Below are positions 53,954 to 64,000 of a DNA stretch of 64,000 nucleotides, piece by piece. The notes under the pieces are model-generated. The model worked only from the letters and a program-made list of their open reading frames with translations. It ran no database searches and had not been told where the DNA came from. Position 1 is the stretch's first letter, and every line of letters begins with the position of its first letter. The stretch covers positions 1,944,928 to 2,008,927 of the forward strand of contig NC_090125.1 of assembly GCF_023973825.1 (NCBI RefSeq), read 5' to 3'. This stretch comes from Plasmodium brasilianum. Lineage: Eukaryota; Apicomplexa; Aconoidasida; Haemosporida; Plasmodiidae. Made by a program: the position numbers and the translations under genes.

Positions 53954-55551
53954 GCGTATAATCCTTTTCGACATGTATAGCGTCCGATGAATATAATGTA
54001 AAGTATTACGTAAATTTTAATTTTTATGTATTATCATTTATATGCAAAAGTATGTAGACCTTTTTTTGCTCGTTTTCTTTGTAGTACTGGAGACTCATTA
54101 CCTGTTTTTTGTATTTCGGATCTTTTGGGTTACACTTTTTTTGGGATACCTATGTTCTGTAATTATACAAATTTTTCAAAATATAATCGAAAAGGAAAAT
54201 TTATCTTTATTTTTCTCTCCCATATATTTTTCACTATGTATACGTATACATCTATGTGTGCATGGGGGTATGTATGTGTGTATGTAGGTGTGTACGTAAA
54301 TATGTATTCGTGTATGTATATGCGTATGTATATATATGCTTGTATATATTTTTGTGCCTGTATGCCCATTACTGTATTTGTGCGTACGCATATGTATGTG
54401 CTTAAACTGTAAGAGATGCGAAAAAGCGTCTTTGAAAATGATACATATGGCGCACGAACTAGAGATTACCCCAACTTCCCCCTTATGACTTAACGGAAAA
54501 TGATATATGATATATTATACTTAATGTGTGATATATTTTTATTCATTTTATAGAATTTACTACTGCAGTTCTTTAGAGGATGTAACGTTCAGGAACAACT
54601 CTGCAGACTTTTTATGGATGATTATTGTTTCCTGTTTAATGTTATTGGTAATTTATTTTGAAAAATATTGAATGATGAAGAATACGAAACTGTGAAATGC
54701 GATATATTCCAATATAGATAAACACATAATGAAAAATGACGAAATATTTTGAGAAACGTTTTAACAAACCTAAAATATTCTAAAAACAGTACTATTTATC
54801 CATTACATCCATATTTTTTTAATATAATCTTCTTTTCTTTTCTTTTCTTTCCTTTTTTTTTTTTTTTTTTTTTTTTACACATATCTTTTCCCGTAGGCTG
54901 TATCGTATGTATTCGGAGGTGTATATTTCTACAGTAGTTGCATAATAAATGTAATCACATATGTTTGGAGCAAGAACAACTCCTCAACAAGATTAACTAT
55001 TTTTTTTTTTACTATTAGAGCTTCCTACTTACCATGGTATTTCTTTTTGTATATTTGAAATATATATATATACTTATTTTACATCAAAATGATAATATAA
55101 TATGTGTTCCATATATTCACATGTATATATCTGTTTGTTCTTGTATACTTAATGTTGTTATTTTTATTTTGCTTATGTTCTATACCTTTTTTTTTTTTTT
55201 TTTTTGTTTTATATTCCTTCTTAGGGTATTAACATTATTGTCATTAATTGTTGATTATAATTCTAATGATAATTTTTTCGGTATACTAGTTGGGCATGTG
55301 TATTTTTTTTTTACGAATGTTTTTCCCCTGATGCCAATAGCAAAGAATACGCAAATATTTAAAACACCACAAGTTTTGTTAGTTAAAAAAAAAAAAAAAA
55401 AGCTCAATTTGAAAATTGTATTACCACCATAAGGGGCACTTTGCCATCATATTTCTCGTATATACATATATATTTATGTATACATGTATGTGTTTTCCTG
55501 TTCTTTTTTTTTTTTTTTTTTAGGAAATGGTTGTTGAAACAGGAAAATTAG
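53684..55551 (+). CDS. Derlin (ER-associated degradation membrane protein), six exons
   Basis: Exons 53684-53836, 54085-54158, 54554-54647, 54897-55036, 55225-55377 and 55524-55551 join in frame to 213 residues. The product follows the Derlin pattern: NTIPLITRLYLILS, LNWNLVLSEHQYWRLITCFL (the conserved QxWR/YWRL), YFGSFGLHFFWDTYVLIYY, CSSLED, TRLTIFFFTIRASYLPW and a final helix. Derlins help move misfolded proteins out of the ER; Plasmodium has an ER Derlin and a symbiont-derived apicoplast copy. No signal or transit leader is seen here, so this is more likely the ER form. All donors are GTA.. except the last (GTTAGT), which I chose because it yields VLKWLLKQEN, resembling other Derlin tails; the final two exon edges are the least certain. 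Confidence 0.88.
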
Positions 55552-56189
55552 GAAACGATTAATAGTTTTAGTTAACTATCATTTTACATAGTTCATTTAA
55601 TTAGGTATTTGTTTTAAAAAATTAAAAATATAGTAACGTGTTTGTAGTCTTTTTCCCTTTTTTTTTTTTTTTTTTTTTTTTCTATCTCTCCCATTATTAC
55701 TATATTAAATAATGATGCTTATATAATTAAAGTGATTGTTTTTTTATGTAAGCTTTTTTAAATACACACACATGTGTTATATCTGCAGTAGTAAAAGAGA
55801 ATAAAAATTCATTGCGATATTTTAATAATTTTAATTTTATATACGTGCAACACAAAAATATGTACATATATATTTGTATATATACCCACGCAACAACAAA
55901 ATAATGCTGCGTTCATAAACATCTGTTTGAGTATTTGCCCCTTTTTTTTTTTTGGTTTACATATTTAAAAATTTTTTTTTCCCTTTTACCAAATTAAATT
56001 AAACATATTATTTAATAGGTCAGTTATTAAAAGAACAAAAATTTTACAAAATTTGATAAACGAAAAAAATATTTGAAAATTTGCAAACGTGACCATTAAA
56101 AATTATATATCCAAAAAATGGTACAAAAAAAAAAAAAGCTAAGGAACATAAAATATTAGTTATATATATGTATATGCGTGAATACACAT

Positions 56190-56223
<34 letters not shown>

Positions 56224-56838
56224 ATTTATGTGTATATAAACAGGCATGTGCGCGTTCTCGCCACATCGACCTTTTCTTAATTACACCTCTGCAGTTTTGT
56301 CTTTATAATTTTATGCCTTAATTCTTTTAAAGTAAGATTTACATATAGGATTTGACTTAAATAATAGGAAATTTACGTATGCTTCCAATTTATTGTGTAC
56401 TCCTTAAAATTGATAGAAGTTGAGTTATATCATGTTATTTAGTGTTGTATTATGTCACGTACTGTTAACTTATGTTACATTATACTATGGTATATTATAT
56501 CATGTTACAATTTTTTTTTTTTTTGTTTTTTCAAGTTAAAATTTTTGCGAATGCAAGATTCACAATGTACAAATTTATACATAAATTAATAACTCATTAT
56601 ATGCATATTTATAAGTAAGTATATTTTACAACCCTACAAGGGTATATACAAAATAAAAATAAAAAAAAAAAAAAAAATTTCCCACTTTAATGCACGAATT
56701 TACTCTATATTTCTTTTACTTTTCCCTTTTTTATATCTTTTTCCAGTTAATTTTTTATTTTATTTTTTTTTCCAATTTTTAAATATTCCTCTTGAACTCA
56801 TGAATATATGATGATTGGCTTCCCCAGGATTATTTTTT
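55552..56838. other. Convergent intergenic region Derlin / zinc-finger gene
   Basis: Poly(T) at 55657-55681, 55940-55952 and 56512-56524; poly(A) at 56128-56138 and 56660-56677; (TA)n at 56197-56222. No gene or structural RNA seen. Confidence 0.7.
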
Positions 56839-59187
56839 TTACTCAGATAGAAATGAAAAAAAAGACATGAAAGGCTGATGTGAAGAAGCTTTTTCACAAT
56901 TATCCTTCGTTTTTGTAAAGCTTAAACTGTTTTTATTTAAGTTGTAATATTCCAAAAAATGAGAATCTTTTGTGTTCGTCTTTTCGTTATTCAAGTTTAA
57001 CTGAGTCGTACGGAATTTCGATTTCATGGCTAGTAAATCTAATTCACTTTTTTCCCCTAAATAATTTTCTTTTAATTTCTCATTATATAAATTTATTAAA
57101 TAACCTTCTTCTGTAATATCCGTTGTACCATTTATAGCATTCGTTTCTTCTCTTTTATTATCCGATTGAACACTTATCATTTTTTTATCCTTTTCCGTGC
57201 CAAATTCCATAATTTCGTACATGTGTCCCTTAGGAGTTTTCAGTACTTCTTCCTGATTTGCAAGGTTCCATCGTTCTACTTCCATATCTACGTCCGCATC
57301 ATTATCCGAATCCATTCCAGCATCTATATCAACATCTATATCCTCTTTTGTACCTGCATCGACATTTTCCCCTATTATTTGTGCACCCATTTTTGTGACT
57401 AAATCTGCACATAGGTTTGCATCAACAACTGCTGACCCTTCTTCATGTCCATCTTGTCCCTTCGTGCCTTGACTATTACTCCCCGTCATCCTCCTGGTAT
57501 TTATATCCATCTTTTTCAACTTGTCGAAAGTAAATTCTTTATTCCTATTATAGATATAATTTTTCGTTCTGTCTGTAGTTCTCTTTAATTTTAAAACCCT
57601 ATTGAACTCAACTACACCTATAATTTCGTAAGTAATTTGGGCAATATTATCCCACTGTTCAGGAGAAAAGACTAAATTTCCCTTAATAATTTTACCATAT
57701 AAACTTTTCAGACATTTAATAACTTCTAACAGATTAACTTCATTACTATGCTTATCTTCATCCAAACTGTTACTACTACAACTGAATTGATTACTGCCAT
57801 TATTATTTATTATGTCTACATCTTTATTTTTATTTGAAATTCGAGTATTTAAATTTTCATCAGTTTCTAGGTCGTCTTCCTCATCGTCAATTACATCATC
57901 ACTTGTAACCTCTTGTTCGTTAAAGCTAATTTCATGCTCAGCTGTACTACAACTTGAATAATTCTGTTTATCTTTTAGAATGTTAAAGCTTTTGTTAAAA
58001 TTTTCGTTGGTATATATCTTATCCGTAAAATTAGCACACAAATTTGATTTGGACGATAAGTCATTGCTACCCTTTGATGATGTATTATTATTACCAATTC
58101 CATTTATTTCCCTACAAATTAGCTCATTGTAATTTGCACAATTCATCATACTAGGAGAACGACGAGTATTATTAAGTGTGTTCACATTCCCTTTGATACT
58201 GTTCAGAACAGTAGTATTGATTGCATTTACTTCTATTTCACTTCCAAACCCATTCCCCATTCCACTGTAGATACTACCTCCGATGTTGTTCATACTTACA
58301 CTATTTATATTACTTATTGTTGTTGTGTTGTTACCAATACTACTGCTATCATAGTTTGCAAATGAATTAATAGAATACATTAATTCATTTTTTCCTGTAT
58401 ACCTGTGTAAGCTTCTGTCAAGAGGGCTGTGATTAAATAGATTTAATTTTATATCCTCCTCAGAATAATTTAGTAAATTCTCGTTAAAAGATAAAGAATC
58501 TTTACAAACACTCATTTTACATGAATCATTTTTGTTTGATATAGAATCTTTAGAAGAGTAAGCACTCAATGCAATACAATTTAATTTATTATAGTTAGTT
58601 TCATTTTCCGTCATATCATCTATAAGTAAATCACTTCTCTTCTTAATTATTGATGAACCATTCTTCACATACTTATTATTGTCATTCATGGACACACAAC
58701 TACTCTTATTGCTTATATCTATTTTATCAACGATAATTATATTCGGTATATTCGGTATGTTAATGCCATTAGTAAAAGGTAACTTATATGATCCTGGGAC
58801 TCTCGTTTCAGCTAGACCGTGAATAAATGGACAGTAGTAAGTATTACATGATCCTTTCTTATAATCTTCACATCTCTTCGTTTTATAATAAAGCGGATGA
58901 TATAAAATCTCTTCAGACGAATGTGCAAAAGGGCATTCACCTCCTCTTAAGCATAAACTGTTTATTGAACCATCACTCTTTGTTTCTACATCTGGACACA
59001 TTACTGTTATATAACGAATAAAAGATGTATCACTTAAATAGAAGGGACATCTTCTATTCCAAAATTCGTTATGGCTATATTGGCATCTATCTAGTCCGAA
59101 ATTACAACCTCCGTTCAACAGTCTTTTGCATTGCTTTGTTCGAAAGCGACTGAGGTCCTCTTCACTCAACAGAGTTGCATACACCAT
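56839..59187 (-). CDS. Unkempt-like CCCH zinc-finger RNA-binding protein
   Basis: 782 residues, single exon. An N-terminal block (about residues 10-140) has three CCCH fingers: C-X7-C-X6-C-X3-H (CKRLLNGGCNFGLDRCQYSH), then RRCPF and VMCPDVE leading to a finger with CLRGGECPFAH, then C-X7-C-X4-C-X3-H (CEDYKKGSCNTYYCPFIHG). The order, with HPLYYKTKRC before the last finger, resembles the first cluster of the Unkempt family, which binds UAG-containing mRNA and represses translation in animals. The rest is Asn/Ser-rich with a helical stretch near 540-590 (SPEQWDNIAQITYEIIG). ATG 59187 is the only in-frame ATG close to the fingers; sequence upstream is (TA)n and Leu/Phe low complexity. A role in post-transcriptional control is inferred. 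Confidence 0.82.
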   Translation of the reverse strand: MVYATLLSEEDLSRFRTKQCKRLLNGGCNFGLDRCQYSHNEFWNRRCPFYLSDTSFIRYITVMCPDVETKSDGSINSLCLRGGECPFAHSSEEILYHPLYYKTKRCEDYKKGSCNTYYCPFIHGLAETRVPGSYKLPFTNGINIPNIPNIIIVDKIDISNKSSCVSMNDNNKYVKNGSSIIKKRSDLLIDDMTENETNYNKLNCIALSAYSSKDSISNKNDSCKMSVCKDSLSFNENLLNYSEEDIKLNLFNHSPLDRSLHRYTGKNELMYSINSFANYDSSSIGNNTTTISNINSVSMNNIGGSIYSGMGNGFGSEIEVNAINTTVLNSIKGNVNTLNNTRRSPSMMNCANYNELICREINGIGNNNTSSKGSNDLSSKSNLCANFTDKIYTNENFNKSFNILKDKQNYSSCSTAEHEISFNEQEVTSDDVIDDEEDDLETDENLNTRISNKNKDVDIINNNGSNQFSCSSNSLDEDKHSNEVNLLEVIKCLKSLYGKIIKGNLVFSPEQWDNIAQITYEIIGVVEFNRVLKLKRTTDRTKNYIYNRNKEFTFDKLKKMDINTRRMTGSNSQGTKGQDGHEEGSAVVDANLCADLVTKMGAQIIGENVDAGTKEDIDVDIDAGMDSDNDADVDMEVERWNLANQEEVLKTPKGHMYEIMEFGTEKDKKMISVQSDNKREETNAINGTTDITEEGYLINLYNEKLKENYLGEKSELDLLAMKSKFRTTQLNLNNEKTNTKDSHFLEYYNLNKNSLSFTKTKDNCEKASSHQPFMSFFSFLSE

Positions 59188-59740
59188 TGTTCGAGAGGTA
59201 AAAGGTATGTTTATATATATATATATATATATATATATTAGGGAATAGGGGGAGAGAAGCACCAGCACCAGAAGGAGCAATAGCAGCAGTTGCAGAGGTA
59301 TAAACAAGGAGAGATGAACAAAAATATAAACGTAATGAAAAAAACAGAATAAAAGTGAACAAAGTAAAACTAAATCAAAAATAAAATAGAGCAAAATGAA
59401 TCCAAATAAAATAAAACTGAAGAAAATAAAAATATATAATGTAAAATTAAATAAAATAAAGTACTACGATATTATTGTCTTTCTCTTCAATTTGATCTTC
59501 GCATAGGTAGCTTATATAATATTTATACACATGTAGATTTATACCCATGTAGATTTATACATATGTAGATTTATACATATGTATGCAATAAGACGAGCTA
59601 TCCAAATAAAATATATGAATAGTTAATATGGTTTATTATCTATAAAAGGAACAAAATAAAAGTAAAACCAAAAAAATATTATTTAAACAATAAACTTTAT
59701 ATTAAGCTAATGGATGCTGCAAATAAAAACAAATACGTGA

Positions 59741-59794
<54 letters not shown>

Positions 59795-60372
59795 AAGAAA
59801 AAAAAAAAATTATTTTTTCAAGTCTTCACTTAAAAATAAATCTTAAAATAAACACGAATAATTAAAATTTGAAAGTTAATCAAAATAAATTAAATCTACG
59901 TAGAATAAAAAGAGATGCGCCAAATAACAAAGAAGAGCATAATACATATGTACGTATGTATAAATGTATATATATATATATACATACAAATATATATATT
60001 ATATTTCCCACGTGCACTTGTATGAATACATTATTTAATAAAAACACAATATAGAAAGGTGTAAACAAATGATAATTTTAATTTTATCAGAAATTCGGTT
60101 TGAATAGACGTCAGGGAAGATGTGTCTTTTTCTACGGTATCAATTTTTCTGTAGTAGTGCAAGGTGCAAATATGTATGCACAGGTATGGGCGTAGGTATC
60201 TATGGATGTATGTATTATATATGTATGTATTTTCTATTATGGATGTATGCGTGCATTTGTTTTTTTTTTTTTTTCTTTTTGTAAGATCTCTACATAAATG
60301 TAGCTGGGAAAAATCTGCTAAGGTGCAAATGTTTATATTTATCATAAAAATACAAAACAAATTAAAAAAAAA

Positions 60373-60404
<32 letters not shown>

Positions 60405-62125
60405 TATCAATCCTACGCTATTTTCCTTAGGAAATATTAATGTAGAAATATTAAAGAACAAATTAAAAATAGCACAACTGAGTAAAATTAAATAAATAAA
60501 TACATAAAAAAAAAAAAAAAAAGGTGCTAAAAAAAATTCAAATTTTAAATAGACAAATTGTAAATTAAAACTATATGTTGTGTTAACAAAATATACAAAA
60601 AAAGGGACTATATAGAAACATAAAAGTGAATGTATGATGGGGGTTTCTAATAAAAATGTTAACATACTCTTTATTTTTCATAAGGCAAAATATAGATTAA
60701 CTGATACGTATTATAAAATATACAAATTTCTATTTATTAAAATGAAGTTTTAACATACATGACTACTACTACTATTATTACTAAAAAAAAAATAAAATAA
60801 AATAACTTTTTTAATCTTTTTTATTTTTAAAATGTATTAAAATATTTAATTGTATAAAATTTAAAAAAATAAAAAGAACGTGTTCTAACATGTACACAAC
60901 ATTTCGATGAAAAGCAAAAGTATACTTGTACATATAAGTACAAACATATATACATATAGGTATTTGTTTATATTTATACACACATAACAGATGTTCTATT
61001 TACTTTAATAAAAAATTTTAAAATACAAAATAAAACAAAAATTGTATATAAACTTCTATGGGTTTTCATGAAAGGGAATTTCCACTTACATATTTTTTCT
61101 TTTACTCTTTAAAACATTGATTACTTTAATTTATTTTTTTCTAATATTTGGATATACGTTGCTTGAAAAAGAATAATAAGTCTTAAAAAGACAAATTGTT
61201 AGGAGTTGCAAATAATTAGATAATCTATGTATGTATGTATATATATATATATATATATTAGCATTAAGGGCAATATAAAAAACTGGAGGTACTTATAATT
61301 ATATACAATTTTTATAAATGAAGTTATTAAAATGCAAATGCAACATTTACTAGTATATACGTTATGGATAAATTAATGCAATACTTGTATACATACACAT
61401 ATATATCTATATATAAAATTTACTTTTCTGTTACATTTATTTTGTTTTTTCTTGTTTTTAAAAATAGTTAAAAATATAAAATTAAATATTAATAAAATAA
61501 ATCTTTATGGTCTTAGTTTTCAAAAAGTAGCATTAAACTTTTTTTTTCATTTTTTAAATTCTCAATTATTCTTCTGTTTTAAATAAAGGTAAAATGAAGG
61601 TGTAAAATAAATGTAAAATATATCACATAATTTTATGAGTTTTGTATATTACTTATACTTAACCAATCAATACACGAATTAAACAAATTTTCAAAACTTT
61701 GTTTACATATATATATGTATATATATATATATGTAGTTTGCTGGTACTACAAATATGTACATTTATACATAACACATGTATTAGTTTTTATTTTATATGA
61801 TAAAACAAAAAATAAATGAAATAAATATTAAAGAAACTTTCTGTTTTCTTCTATTTTAAAAAATAAATGTTTATGGAAAATTAAAAACACCATATAAATA
61901 TTATTATAATTACTTGTTATTATGTTGTATATATAATACATAATACGAAATGGTGTGTACTAAATCTAAAATTCTGTTAAAAAAATTTTTTTTTACACTT
62001 TTTTTATAACTAGTTTTTAAAATTGTCTATACAGCGAAAAAGAATTTTTATAATCTAATGAAACATAAAGTAGGAATCAAAAAAAGAAAAATTTATTAAA
62101 AAGGACGGTGTAGAAAAATTATAAA
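59188..62125. other. Upstream region of the zinc-finger gene; no clear gene
   Basis: (TA)n at 59211-59238 just before the ATG, a 51-A tract at 59742-59792, poly(T) at 60259-60274, poly(A) near 60363 and 60507. A minus-strand ATG frame at 60345-60031 (104 codons; includes TLADFSQLHLCRDLTKR and RKIDTVEKDTSSLTSIQTEF) is partly protein-like and partly low complexity; I leave it as a weak possibility. Confidence 0.5.
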
Positions 62126-62129
62126 AAAT

Positions 62130-62515
62130 AAGTAAATAGAAAAATGGTAAATAGAAAATTAGTAAATAGAAAAATAGTAAATAGAAAAATAGTAAATAGA
62201 AAAATGGTAAATAGAAAAATGGTAAATAGAAAATTAGTAAATAGAAAAATAGTAAATAGAAAAATAGTAAATAGAAAAATGGTAAATAGAAAATTAGTAA
62301 ATAGAAAAATAGTAAATAGAAAAATAGTAAATAGAAAAATGGTAAATAGAAAAATGGTAAATAGAAAATTAGTAAATAGAAAAATAGTAAATAGAAAAAT
62401 AGTAAATAGAAAAATGGTAAATAGAAAATTAGTAAATAGAAAAATAGTAAATAGAAAAATAGTAAATAGAAAAATAGTAAATAGAAAAATAGTAAATAAA
62501 AAATAGTAAATAAAA
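62130..62515. repeat. 15-bp minisatellite with higher-order structure
   Basis: About 25 copies of a 15-bp unit (aatagaaaaatagta) in which one codon-sized position alternates atg, att or ata. Because 15 is a multiple of three, both strands are open throughout (VNRKx on plus, FTIFL on minus). The order of variant units repeats with a 9-unit (135-bp) period: M-L-I-I-M-M-L-I-I twice, then M-L-I-I and extra I units. Treated as non-coding. Confidence 0.92.
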
Positions 62516-62669
62516 ACTAATCGTGGGTTACGTGTAATTCTTAAAAAAGGTGTTCCATAAGTGTACAAAAGTTTAATATAAAAAAGTTTTTTTGGGAAAT
62601 GGTGTAAACTTAAATGACTACCAAGCATTTACGTTAAACGAAATAAAACGTAGGTGCAATTCAAATTAA

Positions 62670-62712
<43 letters not shown>

Positions 62713-63452
62713 CATATTATAGTGCATAAATGTTAAAATTGAAAAGTTTAAATTAATTTAAAAAGAAATGAAATTTGGGAAAATTAAAGATTAAGATAAA
62801 CAATAGGACAAAGGGGCAAAGAAGAAAAACAAAAAACAAATAAAGGTGCAATTCGATTAGAAGCGAAATTGAACTTAAATATCTACCAGTTAAATACTTT
62901 AAAAAGGAAAAACAAAATTAATAAACAAATAAACTAATAAAGAAACTAATAAAGAAACTAATAAAGAAACGAACAAAAAAACAAACAAATAAATGTCCTC
63001 ATATGAAACTGGTATAGAATTTACACCATATATGTATACATGTGTACATATATGTACATATAAAAATAAAATAGACGTCGTTATATTTATGTTATGTTGG
63101 CATTCGTTTATTGCATAAAAATTAAAATTTACTATTAATTTTCGTAATTTTTGTAAAAAGAATAAATATAGCAATATTTTATATATTAAAAAGTCAAAAA
63201 AAAATTTACAGCGACATTAGCTATGAAATTTAAAAATTTTTAAAGTCCATTCGTAATGTTATTACGTGTTTATATATATATTATTTTTCTTTACGTATAA
63301 TGACATTATTTATTACATATTTTTAAGCTTTCCTAAATCAACCAAGTACGGTGTATGAATATATATACACATATATATATGTATATTTATATATATGCAT
63401 AAAATAAATCACAAATATAGCATATATAACTTTTTTTCCTTTTCTATAAAAG

Positions 63453-63498
<46 letters not shown>

Positions 63499-64000
63499 TA
63501 AAAAAAAAAATTATAAAATTTTTTGTGCAAATATATTTTAATGGTTATTTAACTCTATTTTTGTTATTTTTTTTGTTTTTTTATATTTTCCCATTACCAT
63601 TTAAAAAAAAAAAAAAAAAATCAAACAATCAAAAAAATTATAAAAGATAAAATTATGAGCTATAGGAATTGAGTTTAATATATTTTATTTTTAATAAATT
63701 GTAACTGCATATGTATATATTTATATATATGATCAAATGTATAAATGTGATAAAGGATCAAATATTAAAAACAAATTAATAAAAGAACCTTCTGGTGAAA
63801 ACTTTAATTCATTTCTTATTTTTAAAATTTAACTAGTTATTGAAAAAAAAAAAAAATTATTAAAAATTAAAATGAAAAATATTTTTAAGTTATAAAGTAT
63901 TTATTAATTTGTTGAAAAATTGTAAAAATATAAGACACAACAGAGTGTACACTCCTTGCATCTAAATATAGATCATCACATTTAATGTCTAAAAAAAGAA
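62516..64000. other. Terminal AT-rich stretch, no gene
   Basis: Contains (TA)n at 62672-62708 and 63455-63495, a short aataaagaaact repeat at 62930-62975, and poly(A) at 63603-63620 and 63844-63856. No coding frame, tRNA or rRNA recognised. Confidence 0.65.

Noticed and set aside
54026..54412. 128-codon plus-strand frame across Derlin exon 2
   Set aside because: Wrong frame; runs through an intron of tatgta repeats, whereas the spliced frame gives the conserved Derlin sequence.
62119..62628. 169-codon minus and 120-codon plus frames
   Set aside because: Pure translation of the 15-bp satellite; no unique sequence.

Overview
This is nuclear DNA of a malaria parasite (genus Plasmodium). It is very AT-rich, with long poly(A)/poly(T) and (TA)n tracts between genes, large exons with Asn/Lys/Ser-rich low-complexity inserts, a few short AT-rich GT..AG introns, and apicoplast-type bipartite leaders. 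Gene order matches a block I remember from the distal part of P. falciparum chromosome 14. Remembered anchors are ATP11 PF3D7_1468600, eIF4A _1468700, U2AF large subunit _1468800, SHLP1 _1469200, ENT3 _1469400 and ACC _1469600; the other genes fall in the slots between. The microsatellite style and somewhat higher GC suggest a non-falciparum species (malariae/ovale-like), but that is inference.

Layout: 1-7849 (-) 5' three quarters of acetyl-CoA carboxylase; 7.9-8.7 kb two 22-bp minisatellites; 11.1-13.2 kb (+) probable HECT-like E3D ubiquitin ligase; 14.2-14.5 kb nested minisatellites; 14.6-16.0 kb (-) nucleoside transporter (ENT); 19.0-19.8 kb (+) PNO1/Dim2; 21.5-22.6 kb (+) Shewanella-like phosphatase; 23.75-24.5 kb (-) Golgi Qb-SNARE GS28; 26.3-26.8 kb (+) organellar IF-1; 30.8-33.3 kb (+) SERRATE/ARS2; 35.4-38.1 kb (+) U2AF65; 40.0-41.6 kb (-) eIF4A, three exons; 44.9-50.9 kb (-) P4-type ATPase-like protein, two exons; 53.7-55.6 kb (+) Derlin, six exons; 56.8-59.2 kb (-) Unkempt-like CCCH zinc-finger protein; 59.2-64 kb no convincing gene, but a 51-A tract and a 15-bp higher-order minisatellite.

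Functionally this is a housekeeping block. Apicoplast: ACC for fatty-acid synthesis and IF-1 for organellar translation. Secretory/membrane: ENT, SHLP1, GS28, P4-like ATPase, Derlin. RNA and translation: PNO1, ARS2, U2AF65, eIF4A, Unkempt-like. Protein turnover: the E3D-like ligase. Neighbours have separate promoters and no operon-like organisation.

The most unusual object is the P4-like ATPase. It keeps the family architecture, but the phosphorylated Asp is Ala, the A-domain Glu is Asn, and the Mg-binding hinge motif is degraded, so it looks like a pseudo-flippase. Several intergenic stretches also hold short, less AT-rich, protein-like reading frames; I list these as low-confidence candidates, noting that the remembered P. 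falciparum order leaves no obvious numbered slot for them. Exon joins and translations were read by eye and not checked by alignment.
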